NCBI GenBank assembly: GCA_004794785.1
Contig: SJOL01005777.1
Coordinates: 106,164 to 170,163, forward strand
Length of the DNA stretch: 64,000 nucleotides
Direction of reading: 5' to 3'
Source of the DNA: Opisthorchis felineus
Taxonomy: Eukaryota > Platyhelminthes > Trematoda > Opisthorchiida > Opisthorchiidae
Within the stretch, counting starts at the first letter, position 1. Each line of letters begins with the position of its first letter. Below the pieces are notes generated by a model. It saw nothing but the letters and a program-made list of their open reading frames with translations, was not told where the DNA came from and made no database searches. This document shows positions 37,401 to 52,400 of this stretch, in pieces. The translations under genes were made by a program, and so were the position numbers.

Positions 37401-40400
37401 AAATGCATAGGAGACCGACAGGCTGTTTAAGCTGTAGAAGCATTGCCTGACGTGTTCGACAGCAAAGCAAGCAATCACAATACATTTTACGCCATTTGTC
37501 TGCATTTGAAAATGAATCAAATGAAGCACACTTAATTTAGCTGGCGTTTATAGTGTTTGTAATGATGTTCCAATAATTCGAACAACTAATCTCCATTTCG
37601 CTAATTCAGCAGTGGATATATCAGCCTAGCTTGTAATTTGCCGGTCACACTAGTGAAATACCTTTCATGCGCATGGTTGCATGTGGGTGCTTTTGGACTG
37701 TATCGCAACCTTCGGTTAGGTGCCAAAAAGATGAGTGGTTGGTGTGAAAGTGTCACCTTACTAACAGCGGGCGCACAACAAGGAATTCGTCACACTAATC
37801 GTTTCATCATGTCCTTCTGACCCAAATGACAAGGTGCCTTCCAACTTAAAACCACAACACCAGCACCTAGCGTGACAGCACCAAAACACTGAGCCTGGAA
37901 TCTTGCCACGCATTTCTAGCTACCAAAAACCAATCGGAAGCAGCTTTGCTACTGAAGCAATTTCATGTTCCATGGGGTACCAGACAGAGTTTGGAAATTC
38001 AGTGACCAACTTATTCTGTATGCATAGCAATCAATATCTTGAGAACCTTCAAAAGATTATCGATGCACGATACACGTTTTCTAAGAGAATGATCAGAAAA
38101 GTTAACTCTACAATAGCGGTTAATTAATTAGTTTCATGAAGTGTATGTAGAACGCACACGCAATGCAAAAATGCATCGATTACTCCAATCCATAGATTAA
38201 AATTTGGATAACAATTTGACTTGTACTCTGGCCGCATCCCGCGAGGCTTCCGTGGGCTACCTTGGTGACGAATAATCGACTAACATGTAGAAAATATCAC
38301 ATGGCTATCCCGGGAATGTTCCGCGATAGTATGGTGGATAAAAATCTAAAATTGTAGCTTGTCATGTTCTACACTTTACTGAGCTGTATGTTCCACGGAT
38401 AGAAAAACGTGAGGTTTTCAGTCCAGGGTGGGCATTTATTAATTTGACTGGTCTACAACACATTTACGCTTTGTTCATTTTTCAGGTGTCAGTTTAGGAA
38501 TTATTACTCAAAAGCTTGTGTCTAAAGTTTTACCACTGCGTAACTGTCATGTCTGCCTGTCAATGTACAGTGCAAAAACGTCTCTAAAACTGATTTGTTC
38601 AGCCTCACGGGTTAAATCACAGATTTTCAAATCAATGCAGTCGACTTACATCGGCTCAACTGGACAGTGGAACTGAACAACCCGGTGTGCAACATTCCCT
38701 GGGAGGTCAAATCGTGTTGGATCTTTCTACTCTACTCAACAGGTGGCTGCGTACTCGTCAATATTATCTGACTTCGAAAACTCTCTCAAAAATGGCTAGT
38801 GAACACTGGAAAAGAGCACTGGAAAAACGGTCTCTCATACCCTGTGGATAGATATTCCAAAGTCCAGAAGTGTATGGTCACAAGATTCATTCACTGCCAG
38901 CTCAATTTTGCTGCTAAATTTCAGTACACTTTCAAGCACTTCAGTATGCATAGTAATATTTAACGGTTCAATCTATATTTGTTTCCGCCTTTGTGTCAAA
39001 ACCATATTAGTGCAACACAACAATATCAGCGTCCGTTCCACATCCGTTTCGATCCGCAGGACCAGTCGGCATTGTGTTTTTCGTGTTTGGCTTCCTTTTG
39101 TCCTTGAGTGCAACCATCGGCCTTGTTGGCGTTTACCATCTCCGAGTGATGATTTTTGTTGTAAGTCATAACAGTGCATTTGGGTGTGTCATGAACTGTT
39201 TGATGTAAAATATCCTGTCAAGTCTCTTGTCCCTCCAGAGTTCAGTTATTATTAGTTATTGTTAGTTATTAGTTATCAGTCATTATTATTAATGCGTAAA
39301 AGTGGCCTCAGTGGTAATTGATTCTCCGGCTGCAGCAAAACAGTGGGTGCCCCAACACTCGGTCGAGCGCCGGGTTCGCTCAAGCGCCTATTCTACGCCG
39401 AGTGATCAACTGAAGACAAACTAATTAAGACTGGATTGCTGAGTAGGATCATAGCATAATAACAACACAAGTTCCTAGCAAAGTGAGCACGGCACCCCGA
39501 GTTGTGGGTTTACAGTAGCAGCGATCAGTGTTCATCGTTGGTTTAGGCAAGCTTTAGAAGACAGCTTATTGAAAATATGCTATGACAGCCCAAATTTGTG
39601 ATAATTTGCATGCGACGAAATCATAAATATGGCACAACCTTATGCTTCTAGTTTTTGTGTCTCCGCAGAAAGCTTGAAGAATTGACTATTGTCCAGATAT
39701 GTTGACTTATGTACTTTCAAGCGATTAGTCATCAACGGGGCTTTACAAAATTGTGGTCGTCCTTTCATTATGAACTATATTCTTGATTAACAGATTGGCC
39801 GGCATATCAAAGCTGCTGGTGCTCGACAATGCCGCAAACCAACATACAAAATCTGGAGCCTGGACAACATCGGATGTATCCAAAGGAAAACTCAGGTCTA
39901 ATAGAAAAATACCCTCAAACCAATAAACTGTAGCGATAAAATGAAGGACTTCTTGGGAGGCAGGGACTAGACCTGTGTGTTTCCCCCAGAAAGGCCAAAC
40001 GTTATCAGAACCTTCAAATATTCGATAAACTTTGCCGGATCCGAAACCATTTACGTATCCTAGGGGAATGGCAGCAATAGAGGTACGCTGACTTCACGCG
40101 TCACTTTAACAGTATCCCAAAGACAGCACATTTTTGAATCGAATAGGTACTTCACCAGCAATACGGATGTCGTTCCAGGGTGGGATGATGGCAAAGCATT
40201 AACACATTTTTGGAGTGAGGAAGTAATAGTAAACTTTTTCAGCTCGGACGATAGGGGTATCACGCTCGCCTCAGAAGCGACAGTAGTCAACATGAGCACA
40301 GCAGCGGTTGACCGGACACGCGCGCTTGTATCAACTACGAAACATTTGAATAAGACGTGAAATGCCCGCGAAGCTTTAGGCGGTTGGTAAACCGAGGATC

Positions 40401-43400
40401 ATATAAGAACTAAATGAAAAACCACCCCTGTATGACGGCTTAGTAGCCGGATGCACTAGGCTCCTGACGGTCGAGCTGTCACTGAAAGGTTTTTGACCCA
40501 GCTGTGACCTCCTTTCGCATTGAACTACCTGCTGTAGGGCTCCGACCCAGAAGCCCACAAAAGACCTCAGAAGTCCGACTGTTTAACGGCTTTAGACACT
40601 AGGTTGCTGTTGAGGTTCCCAGTACGGAACTTTGTGTCAGACGCAGGTTTGGTGATTCCAGATACCAAAAGAAAGAACTGGGTTCGAAAGTCTGCGGTGC
40701 TATTTACACAACAATCAGCAAGCAAAGTTATACATCAAACCTCAACCGTCCAATTTCGTGGCTTCAACAGGTGCGTAAATCTGTCACTGACCTGCACATT
40801 ACAGTATTAAGGTCAGCACACGAGGCAACGGCGTGCGGAATGTTGGCTCGGTAGTGTAAGTTGCAGTCGTCCCTTCTCAGGTCAGTCTCGCAATTTCGAT
40901 TGGCTGCGCGGTCACACGGAACTCACGACAGGACAAGGCACACTCAGCAGACGGGGCATGAACACACCTGGTTGAATAAGTCAACTGTGCGTACTCATAC
41001 ACGTACACACATGCCCACATACTAGTGTCGGACTCGTCGGCCTTTGAGACAAGGTAAATGGCGGATCCGAATGAGCTAAACAAACATGAGCGGAGTTAGC
41101 AAATGGATGGGGGGAATTATCATGTCCAGTTAAATTCAGTAACCATGCTAAATAAATACGAGGGACAATCCAATAACCATGTAGGTGATATAACTGTGCG
41201 CAATGCAATAGTTTTTGCTTAAGGAACAAGTATAATGTATAATAATGAATTGAAACTGGTTGGAGGATTCTGTTGAAAACGGCCGAATTGGAACAAAAGG
41301 CACGTCATCCCAAAAATGGTTGTGAATGATTTATCTATTGCTTAGAACAGGTTCAGAAAAATTTGCAGGCCTGTGATGGTTTCAACTTTGTATTTTCCGG
41401 ATGGATAAATGGCAAACATTGTCAGATCGTAGCTGATGCTTAATGGCAAAACGATCACGAACTGGTTTAAGCTCATACAGATTTAAATCCTTTCGGCGTA
41501 AACACAAATCCGTTTTTAACGCACTGCAGGAACCGAGGAAATTTATCGCCCAGTACAGAGAAAGAAGTAAAATTAGAACTAGATACAACTTATTCCAAAC
41601 AAGTCAAACATTCTTTGTCTAATCTGCAAATGTTACATATATATATGTAGAGAGAGAGAGAGTATAGGTTTCTGAAGAATGGGGAGCAAGGAGCTATCTA
41701 ATCAGGACAATAGATAAATTGCTTGTCCGAATACGAACGGATCTAATTATTGAGTAGGCGTTAAATACAGAGAGCCTACAAATCACCTTCTCCAGCGTCT
41801 TCAGTTATAACGCAACTCTTAGGCCGGGATCTTTCGTAGCAATAGATCATTTACAGGTCGAAAAACCTAGACCCTCAAAAAAAATGAAAAACAACCGTAC
41901 TTTGATTATTCTTGAGTCGTTAGAGCGTGCAATGTTTCGCACATGTTCCGCCTAGCACTTTATTATGGGATTTGCAGAACTCACTTCCATATCACTCTCG
42001 TCTAAACAGTCCTCCTGAAACTTACTGATAATTTCAGATTATTGTTCTCGTGTAAGTCTCTCTGTAAGTTTATTCAAAATGATCGGTTTCGATCTATGAT
42101 GCCAACAGGGGAACAAATCCACCTCTATCCATAAGTTGACTGGGATGTAGATAGGGTGCCTAAAATCGTCTTCACTTAGTTGCCGACGCTTATTTTACTG
42201 ATATTATTATATGATGCGTTTCAATATGCACGTATTTCATTTCATAAACTGTAAACGCAAAACCCTACGAAGAACAACCGACTCAATAAGTCTCGAGTTC
42301 CTTTTTTCCGTTGAGCCACGTGTGCCTCTATCAAAACTAGACAGTCAGCAGTCCCTCGTCCTTTTAACGTCACCGTTTCTTTTTTATGTAGGACGCAGCC
42401 ATGGTTGGAGTTGTTGCTTTGAGTCACATCATCCTGGTGAATGTATATTTCAGTAACCGAGAAGTGGTGAGTCTAATGGTGTGATGTTAAATCAACCCGT
42501 TTCTCGTGATTTTGATACGTGGCCTCCAGGCGATATTGTTACTTATTCAGAAATTGCGAGTCTTGTTTCCTGTTCATGGTACGTTTTAACCAATCCACCA
42601 CTTCTGTGAAGAAAAACGTGCTTATCGACCAAATGCATGGTCATTTTCTCGTCAGCTGGTGTATCCTTTTCGCAGAACATTTGATATTGGGGGACAACGG
42701 AGTGAAAGTAGACCTTGAAACAGCATTTCAGCGGTCAAGCTGTTTAACTTGTGCTTTCTACTACGGTAAGCAGCTTAATCCGATCAGACAAAGCGGGTGA
42801 TTAGCCATAAATGGAATAAATCGTATTACTATTATTATAGTTGTTTGCTCATATATCACGAGGGAGATGTACCCAATCTTTGCTTTACGATTTAAACGCC
42901 TAATACAGATGTCAAAATGTACGGGACTTTGGGCGAACTAGCTGAGAGGTTTTCTCTTTCGCTGCGTCGGAACAAGATGTCAAAGATATTTGGCATTTGG
43001 CATGTTTTATTTCGGTTGGTTCATTAAATTAACCGCATTATTTGTTAGAACAGGAGCTGTATTTTATTTAGTATTTGTCTACCTAAAAAAGATAGTTTGA
43101 AAAAAAACGAATTTACACTTATTACGGGCATCTCACAAGAAAAAAAATTTGATGATCGTAAATTTCAGAATGGGAACAGAATCAGAATTACAACAACATG
43201 GTCGTCTAAAAACCTGTGACTAAAATTCCCCAGGAAAAAACTTAATTGACAAAGTGTTGGTGATACTTATTTGCTAAAATTGCTTTTTTATCTGTGTATG
43301 TGTTCCACACCTACAAAATGGAAGCCGAGTGTCACTTCTCGCCTTCTCTTCTTTTTAACACACTTAAGTATGCAATGTTGCAAATAAAGTGGGATGTAAC

Positions 43401-46400
43401 TTCTGTCCCTGGTTTACCAACATAGAAGAACCCCACACAAGCCTAGATTTTTGTTCCCGCACGTTTCGACTTATATACAAATTGGTCAAGATATTGAATT
43501 TCCATCCCCTATAATGCAGTTGACCTTACATCCGTTTCACTTTTTAATGCCCCTTGTTCTCTGACACTCTAAATAGTTTCTGACGCAGAGCTACGACGCG
43601 ATGCAGAATCTCGTCAAGAAATACAAATCAATCGAAAGCAATGAACAAGACAGTTGGACACTTGGGTTGTTTATGTCCATGGTATGTTCAAAGGAATTAA
43701 AAATTTTGCCTTCTTATCAGGCAAATACATTTATTGGTTGTTTTCCCATTTACGATCAGACTGGACGATAGGTGCGGAAATTATGCATATCGTTTGCAGT
43801 TTACCAACTGTGGAAAAACTAGACACTACCTGACGTGAAGTACTGTAATTAGTGTTTTGTTACGCGGTTGAAGTCAACTAAACATGACGCTCTATTATTT
43901 GGTGCTACCGACAAAAAGAGTATGGCAAGGTACGGTTGCGACGCCGCCAGGGCGCCTAAAGTACAAACAAACCCTCTCACATCCCGCTCCGCAGGTGGTC
44001 AGTTTAATTGCCCAGCCGAATCGCGTCCAATGCAAGATGTTTGCAATAGCTCATGCGGTTAATGTCCAGATACCGGGCAGTAAACTTTCGCACGGAGGAA
44101 ATCGTTGACCGCACTCAATCGAACTCCTTGATTCTCAAATGATTACTTGCGGAATGATGTAGGAATTTGAAAGCGATATTGCCGGAGTAATTGTACACCT
44201 TGGCGACATGCTCAACTGATATGGCACAAAGACAATGAAACCTGCATTTGTTTTGGGTAATTCATTTTTCGGGAAAAGCTAACTTCTTTGAATTCTGAAT
44301 AAATGAAATTTTGGTGAACTTGAAGTTCTGCATACGGTTGTTCAGGAGCAAGATTAGTTCAGATTAGTCCAGAATCCAGTTCATAGTTTCAGTGGGCGAT
44401 AAGCAGACTAGAGTGGTTGCATTTACTTCGAGGTCTCCGAAAACCATGACAAAACAGATGAACGTCAGCAGAAGTATGAGGTGGAGGCTGGTGAAACAGC
44501 AATTTTTCGATAAAGTATATCTCATTATGTACAAAGAGTTGCAGGTGCTAACCTTCCAAACTATCAAATATCCTTAGAATAGGTGGTTTCACCCAAATCG
44601 TTATGAAATGATTAAACGAAATGGATTCTACTGATCTAGTATGTGGTTGCAAAGAAGTGAGAAGCAAAAGTGCAAACGTCTTTTAGGTGTTAGGTTTTAG
44701 CACACGTGCAAAAGCCCTTCCAGAGATTTTATGCGCTAAAATGTCGTTCAGAAACACGAATTATTTGGCTCTGGTGAGGGAATTTAGGCAGAACTTCTGG
44801 GCGCATAGTTTTTCAGCCGGGAACTCTTGTTTTTCTTTCATGCTGCAAAATTACTTGTCAGTTCGTTTGGCGCACTTCTCCCAAAGTCATATGGAACTTC
44901 CAGGACGAACTTATAACTTTGGGACTATGGAGGTATTGTTTAGCCGAAGTTGCTGCTACCCGCAAACATCTTGGACGTAATCAATTTGCCAACGTACAAC
45001 CATCCGAACCTTGGTTTGTGACCAATTCTGTGTGAAACGTGAAAGACACCCAGAGATGCGAGACACCGGGACATTAAATTGAAACAGAGTTCGACCATCT
45101 GATGTTGTGACATTCGTTGGAAATGTCTTAATCAGAATACTGAGCACATTTTCCTTTACCACGAAAGACTGAAAAGCATAGTTCCGTGAAGATTGCTCCG
45201 AAACATATGATTTTTTGTCATCACCTGTCAGTATTATTCTGTACAATATGATTCGATGATTTCCTCCAAGAACCGCAGTCTTTGGGGTCAAACTGCGAGT
45301 GTCTTTACTCTACAAGGCTGAAGTTCAACTAATCGTTGACCGAGGAAGCGTAGCATTCCACAGAAATTTGTTAACCCTGAACTGACTGTTAACAAGGCAT
45401 CTAAGAACTTTTAGGACAGTATAGTATAAAAGACTACTTGGTTATTTTCACCACATCATGCGCACCTAGTTTAATCATTTCCGGATTTTATTAAATTAAG
45501 TGGAACTCAACGGTGGAATGGTCGTTTCATATTCAAAATCATCAGGAAAGCAAAACAAGTCAGTCTAGTAATGAATAAATGTTCAATCATTTTGGAAGTC
45601 TCCTTGCTACTCACCGACACACCGCTGTACAAGGTATGCTGCTATACCACTACCTAGTCACAGTGCCACCGGATGGTTAAAGCAACCTTTGCAGGAAGAA
45701 GGTCAGTCACGCCAGATAGCACAAACTGCAACGTCGTAAACACACCTGCCAACATCCTTCTCTCTCTCCATTTCGGTTCTTGCAGGCTCCTGGGAATTTC
45801 GTAACCACCGGTAGACTAGAGGTCATCAAGCTGCGTCCATTGTGCAAGGAGGAAACAATTCCATGCCATAAGAAAACAGTGAAAAATTAAACTTGAATTT
45901 GAGGGTGCATCCCATTGGGACTAAGGTCACCCAGGTGGCGACAAAAATTTGTCGGTTTAGAGCAGTTTCCTGAGGCTAGTATGTTTGCATATTTGCATTT
46001 ATTCAACGTGTGACCCAAGAAACCACTGTGGCAACCAATTAGGTATACCAGAGCCAGCCTAGAACTCTATTAGAGTGTCAATTTTCGAGTTTTAGGATGT
46101 AACAGAACAAAATTGGAATTCACATTGTACTGTCAGCATAAACGTTGTTCATCAGCCATCCGTTTGTGTCCTTTAATATCAAGGAATTATTCGTTTTCTA
46201 TATTTTAATCTACACAAATGGTAAGCACCACTGATCTGAATGGCCCAGATATGACAAGACGCTCGGCTGCAATTACAGTGGTTCTGTGCCAAAGTAGATT
46301 ACTTGAACACCTAACCATCCGTCGACTCCATTCAAGAGAGCCACAGCAATTTGTTGCCAAACGAGAGTGTAAATTTTGGGTGTTGCAATAAACATTGGCA

Positions 46401-49400
46401 TAATATTTGATAAAATCTTCAAGGCGTTGTACAGACGAAAGGAGGAAAGCCTTCCTATGCGAAGTCATTTACTATCAAACACGAACTACGCAGTTACAAG
46501 TCATTAGACAGGGAAGTAAACATCTCATATGCACATAGTCTTTATAAAAACTTGACATTCTTACGCATCCTAGTGAACTTTCCTGGATATTCGTTGACAA
46601 TTAAACAATAGTAAACGAACGCCGAAAAGCGAATCCACAAGTTCCGTAACAAGTTTTACCTCCCATCAGATGCGGTGGCGGAGCTTGGTCACCAAACATA
46701 GACTACTCGCATTCTTCATCAGTGGTATCCACCGTTACACAGATAGCATGGCTGTTCTAATTGCGCCCCATTTTCCCCATTGGTTAGCTCAACTGCTGCG
46801 GTTATTTGAATGGAGACGACTTTAATGCCAAAGGAACACAGTTTACGCGGCGAGATCATTACCTTATGTATGACTACCCAGGTAGGTAACTGTTGGCTTG
46901 TAACAAATTTACCCCACTCTTATAAAAATGTTCATCGATTCTCCAGTTTTTTATTATCCGTGGTTTGTAGTCTTGTATTTAAAAGACGCATTTTTGAGGA
47001 TGCACAGGAGACATATCCCGTCTTAGGTCGCGTCAAATTCGGTAGAAATGTTATCGGCTTGAATAAGTGGAACGGGCATTCCTCGGGTCCCACATTCTCT
47101 GCGGACGGTCAGATAGGGGGTGCTCTGCAGAACTTTGGGCATAAATTTCATATCCTGGTGGTCAGGTCATTCACTGTGTTGGTAATTTATGTGCAGTTAT
47201 TTCATGGCCAGTTGTGTTGACATCTTCAATGCGTAAATGAGTGTGTGTTGAATCGTGGTATGAGGGAGTTTATATACTTTCGTTCATGTGGGAAAGTTAG
47301 TCAATTATATTTGGTAGTTGATTGGTTTGTTACTTTATGCTATCAGTGGTCCACAACCGTGTAACTTTTCCTTTCCTGTTAACTGTGACCGCTTCCCGCC
47401 ACAGCCGGTCGTATAACCCGAATTACCTTATGTTCTGTTTCGTTGGATTTACCCAACTGACCCGACAAGTCCCTCATTATTTTCGTTAGATTCCACACAA
47501 TTCAAAGAGTCGGTTGACTGAATAAGTTTTAGGAATAGCCCGTTTAGCGGAACTGACGCAAACCACTAACACCACCATAAAAACGGCACAGTGATAATCT
47601 CGTCGCAACTGCTAGTTAGGGGCCTGATACAAAAATTTAGGCTTACTGATCAATAATAGATCGCTAACCAAACAACTAGAATCCACATCACGTTAGACTG
47701 GAGCTTCTCTGGTCTCCGAAGGTTTCGAAAGCAAGAAAGCGGGGGACTCTAGTACTTTAATGTCTTCGGATTTCCCGGAAAGATCGAGTGACAGTGGAAC
47801 ACTTTGGTGGATGACGATCACTGATGATCAAAACATCTCGAGGCTAGTCCATCCACGTCACAATGGTAAGCACAAATCTGGCTAAAACCCATAGTAGCTG
47901 GTCTTTCAGAGCATTCAACGGAAGCTTTCGAACAACGGGATATTTGTGGCTTAGTCTCATTTTGTCAATTAAGTTGAGGATATGGAATATCTTATCCACT
48001 AAGTAAGTTTCGCTTTAATTGGTATTCCATGAGTTTCCAGAGGTTAGCAATAACAGTCTGCCTGGCCTGAAGCGAAGTCGTTTAACTACATTTACAAAAT
48101 ATTCAGAATAGGTTGAGGAACATAGAGCACGTTCCTGTTTCTAGATTTTGCAGTCATAAAAAGACAAAACAAATCATTTAAGACGGATGTAATCCAGTTA
48201 GTACACCAATTTCCACATCATTGTGTATATGAGATATGAGATGTATTTAATAAAATGCCTTGCATGCAAGGCCTGCGTGATTTGTACTGGCAATAGTCTT
48301 AACACCGAAGCACCGCTTATCCGGAGAGTTTTGACGCGTATCGGATACCCAAGATTGTTTAAAAAAAGGGTCTGAATCAAAGGATGGATTTCACCCATAA
48401 CAGATTCATCATTCGCTATAAACCCGTACTGCAGCTGTCCCTCCATTAGAGGCATTAGGTTTCCCGGAACACCGGCATTTCACCATGAAAATAGACTTTA
48501 GTGTGGCCTACCTATCGGTACTTTTCTTCAGTGGTCCACTGTTGAACACCGGATTTAGGAGAGAATGAGGATAAATGACTCATCAAAAGCCAGTTATCCA
48601 TTTGTTAACAGTGTTTAAGAAACTACGTAGATATCTCAACTTGAGGCTTCTCCTACATAATTAGTATCACGGGCTGAACACTTTGAAAACGAGGCTGGAG
48701 ATCAACGGGTGGTATCGCCACTCATCTGACGGATCCAAGCACGTGGTTGCATCAGTAAAACCGTCAGAAGCGATTTGTCAGGTGCTAAAGTTGAAAGCCG
48801 TGCGTTGAAAATCACTTTAAGTAAAGACGTTTAATACTCGGTTCTTTGATTTCTTTTTATGTATTCCTATGATCCATCTTAGTGGAGGCCGTTATAAATC
48901 GACAATCAGGGAAACTGAGATATGTGTGACCGCCTATGGGAAGCATAGTGATGTTGGTAACAAATTTGTGATAAAATGCAGCATTGATGATCGTTGTAAT
49001 GTTCACATTGCTGTTGATGCGGAGAAAGCAAGGAGGAGCAAAAGAATCCTTAAAGTTTAGTGGCAAGTGGATATAAAGAGGAATTCCAGAATGAAATGAA
49101 TCGAGTGTCGTGGCAAAAAGGATGGCAATTTATGAATACCAAACCAAAAAACGTGAAGCTGCTCAGCAGGAAAAATAAGTTGCTGGATGATTGAGCCTTC
49201 AATTAGGGAAATCGTCACTCAAGCGACCAGTCGACGCCTGACCTCCCGATATGTTCTGACAATGAGAAGTATTCTGTCTTGGTTAAGCGTGATTCGCCGC
49301 TGCTGGCCCAATGGCCAAGTGTTTGACTACTGGCCTTGAGTAGCTGGTTGGAACTCCCTGTACCTTGACTTAGGTAAATTTATTTGCCCAAGTACTGAAA

Positions 49401-52400
49401 GACATTATTTGTGGATTCTACTTTGTTGCAAATGTGCAAGGGCACTGTCAAAACAGTTACTGTTTGCTTGATAGAACACATTTTGTGCATATCAGGGAGC
49501 TGATTTCCCGAACTGTACATCCCTCCACCTGGGAGTAGATTGATCGATTATACGAGAGTTATGGAGAACAAAAACACAACGCGTGATTTCAAGCATACAA
49601 GACTCATTTTGAATTCCGTTGCAACCCTAATCGGCTTTGTCTGCTGACTTTTTTTAAGATACTCAAATCCAGAAGCACATAAAAGCAACTGTTATAGACA
49701 ATATTTCCTTCACATGAAAGGCTAAAGGTATGTTGTCCATTTATGATTTCTCACAATGGAGACTGAGATAGCCTTCTGGTCATACTTCATCTGATTAGTG
49801 AGGGTTTTGTGTCCCATGCTTTGGAACGACACCCAGCAAGTGAAGTAAACTATGTACGTATTGAGAAACCAGAGATGAGGCTGAGTTGGAACGCTTTTTG
49901 GCATTGTCCTAAAAAAATTACGAGTGCAACACAAGTATTTTGGATTTTTACAGTTTCAAAATGAGAAAAAACGCAAATAAATTCGTAAAAGCTAGTTTAA
50001 ACGTGCCCCGATGTTCTGAAAATTAGGAGAAGCGCTGTCACACATCTGATGTGAGTTTTTCTACCAGTGCTTACACATTCTGCTCCAAATATCACGTGCA
50101 AATGCAGAATTTTGTGTATTTTCTGCTTTCATAGATATTCGGTACCCAATTTCATGCTGTAAGAGAAACTACATTGGACAAAGTGCTTACAGCTGCCCAC
50201 GAGTCTTTAATAGCTCAAACAGTAATATTAAAGTTGGCTGCAAGTCAAAACTGTACGATAAAACGATACCATTGCTGAACTTTATAATTTTGGGGTCGTT
50301 TGGAGTTCTTGCGTTGGAGGTGAGTACACACAGCAAGTAACGCGCAAGTAACAATGCTTTTATGTTATTTTAGCTAGAATTTAGGTTTGAATAATAGATA
50401 AAGTAGGACTAGACCTGCGGTGTTTCTATAAAATAGCAGCTAACCTCTAGCAGCTATATAATTATACGTACTTATATATATTCATATAACACAACCTGCT
50501 TCTGAACTAAAGTGTCCAACAAGATGCACATGTCCACAACAGGGCGTATTCACTACTGGACCATGAAATTCGAGTTTCCTACTTGGAAAACAGTGGTACC
50601 ACCTCCTGTTCACTTCACGTTCAAAAAGTTGCCGATCACCTACACACAAAGCAATGGTAATTTGATACACCTACGTTGATAGAAGTTTTCGCACCCATGT
50701 CACCCAAGATTCCTAAAACATAAGTTGCCTGGCGACTCCATGTTGAGGTTAATCAGCTCAAAAATGGCCTACTGGTTACAGCCTAAGCTTGTTTGCCAGG
50801 TGAAATATAGACTTGATGTTTCAAACTAGAAAGCGGTCCACAATCTAGAATCGATTGGTTTTTAGCATGTCTCAACTGATTGCGTTTGATAGATGGAAAA
50901 AAACTGACCTCAAAATCCGACTGGGTCCTCTAATAGTAAGGTGTTTGGGCTACCGTTTTGGTTTTTCTTCCCACTTGCCACTCTTGTACTCCGGGGTTGC
51001 GTTTTGGAACAACTAAGCTGGATTTCGAAATATAGCAGTGCAGCTTAATGTGACCATATTATATGATATCGGACCTTGAAAAGTAGTTTCCAAGCACTGA
51101 TACCGTTACACTTTTTGAGATGGCTGAAGAAGCCTTTACATAATATTTGGATATTTTATCACACTGACACATGAAGAGAAAAAAGTCGAGGTGTTGCATT
51201 CACTCTATCCTTATTGATCACTAGTACATTGTACAAAATGTTTGCTATATGTCAAGTGTTTTCTTTATCATTCAAATAAGGTTTAATTGTCGGTAAAACT
51301 GATCTTAGTTGCCTCTGAAAAAAAGAAGTACGCTTTTTATCTTTTTTTAAATAAGAATTAAAAATGAGGTATAAACATGGTCTACTTTGATTACCACCTG
51401 GATACTAACCAGTGGTAGGAAATATCCTGATATATTCGTAAACATAGATTGGAAAATATAGACTTTTCGGCCGCTCTTTCACGCAGGATGCTCAGTCAGA
51501 TAGCACTTACCACAGAGGTCAGCGATAATGTCTAATGTGATTCAACCAGATCATTGGCAAAATTGAAAACGCATTTGGGAAAGACAAATCTGCAAAAAGT
51601 GAAGGTCATAGGTGAACAAATTCAAGGGATTCTACCTAAAAACATGTACTCAGTCACAATCATTTTGTGTACCGTTCAAATATCAGATCTTGCGCTTGTA
51701 TCCTGCGCCGTTGATACAACATACCTGTCCCCAAAATCAAGTAGTTTGTTTACCTCACTCTTTTTTGCCAAGGTATTTGGCCAAGACGAATAAGACAACT
51801 TATGGAGTGAAAAACGCCAACAATGCTAGCACACTCCGGCAACCGGAAACGCACTAGTAACTTCCCTTTTCTCCCAAAAGGTTTGTATATATCATAATGA
51901 GTAGTGCACTGCAATAATTTGAGATGTAATTCGAGGTGTGTACCTGTGCACCTGAGTCAATCCGGAATAGAAAACTACGCAACGCGGAGTCTACAAAGAC
52001 ATCTAGACAAACAACATCAGTTTTATCCCCATCTGGTGCCAGGTATACGTCTCCTATAAACAAAAGACTAACGAAATGGAATACGATACATTTGTGCTTG
52101 AGTAGGAAAAATCCACCAAGGTGTTTCAAAATCGGAAGGCGCATATCAGCGAAGCACTCGTGAGCACTTTCCCGAATTAAATTTACTGGTGTAACCGTTA
52201 TAACTTTGTAGTCAATGCTGTGCCCCACTTAAGGAACGTTGGGCCCATGAGCTAATAAGTGACATTTTAGTTACCGAATTAAGATGTTGCTTTATTTCAT
52301 TTGATTTTCGAATAGATGTTAACTGACCATATTGTTCCTGAACGTAGTAGTCAAGTAGTCGACTACAGAATTCCCATATCTAGACCCTCCTTTGTAAGGC

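Larger units (their letters stand above)
34148..46787 (+). other. Introns 2 to 5 of tetraspanin B
   Basis: Apart from exons 3, 4 and 5 (39060-39160, 42392-42466, 43589-43681) I see no gene. Open frames at 36404-36805 (plus) and 36550-36789 (minus) overlap each other on opposite strands and match no family I know. Short TTATTAG-like repeats lie at 39241-39292 and a TA/GA dinucleotide tract at 41636-41663. Confidence 0.5.

Noticed and set aside
50375..50395. Short alternative last exon of tetraspanin B right after exon 7 (AG then LEFRFE and stop).
   Set aside because: It would leave TM4 too short and has no counterpart in tetraspanin A.
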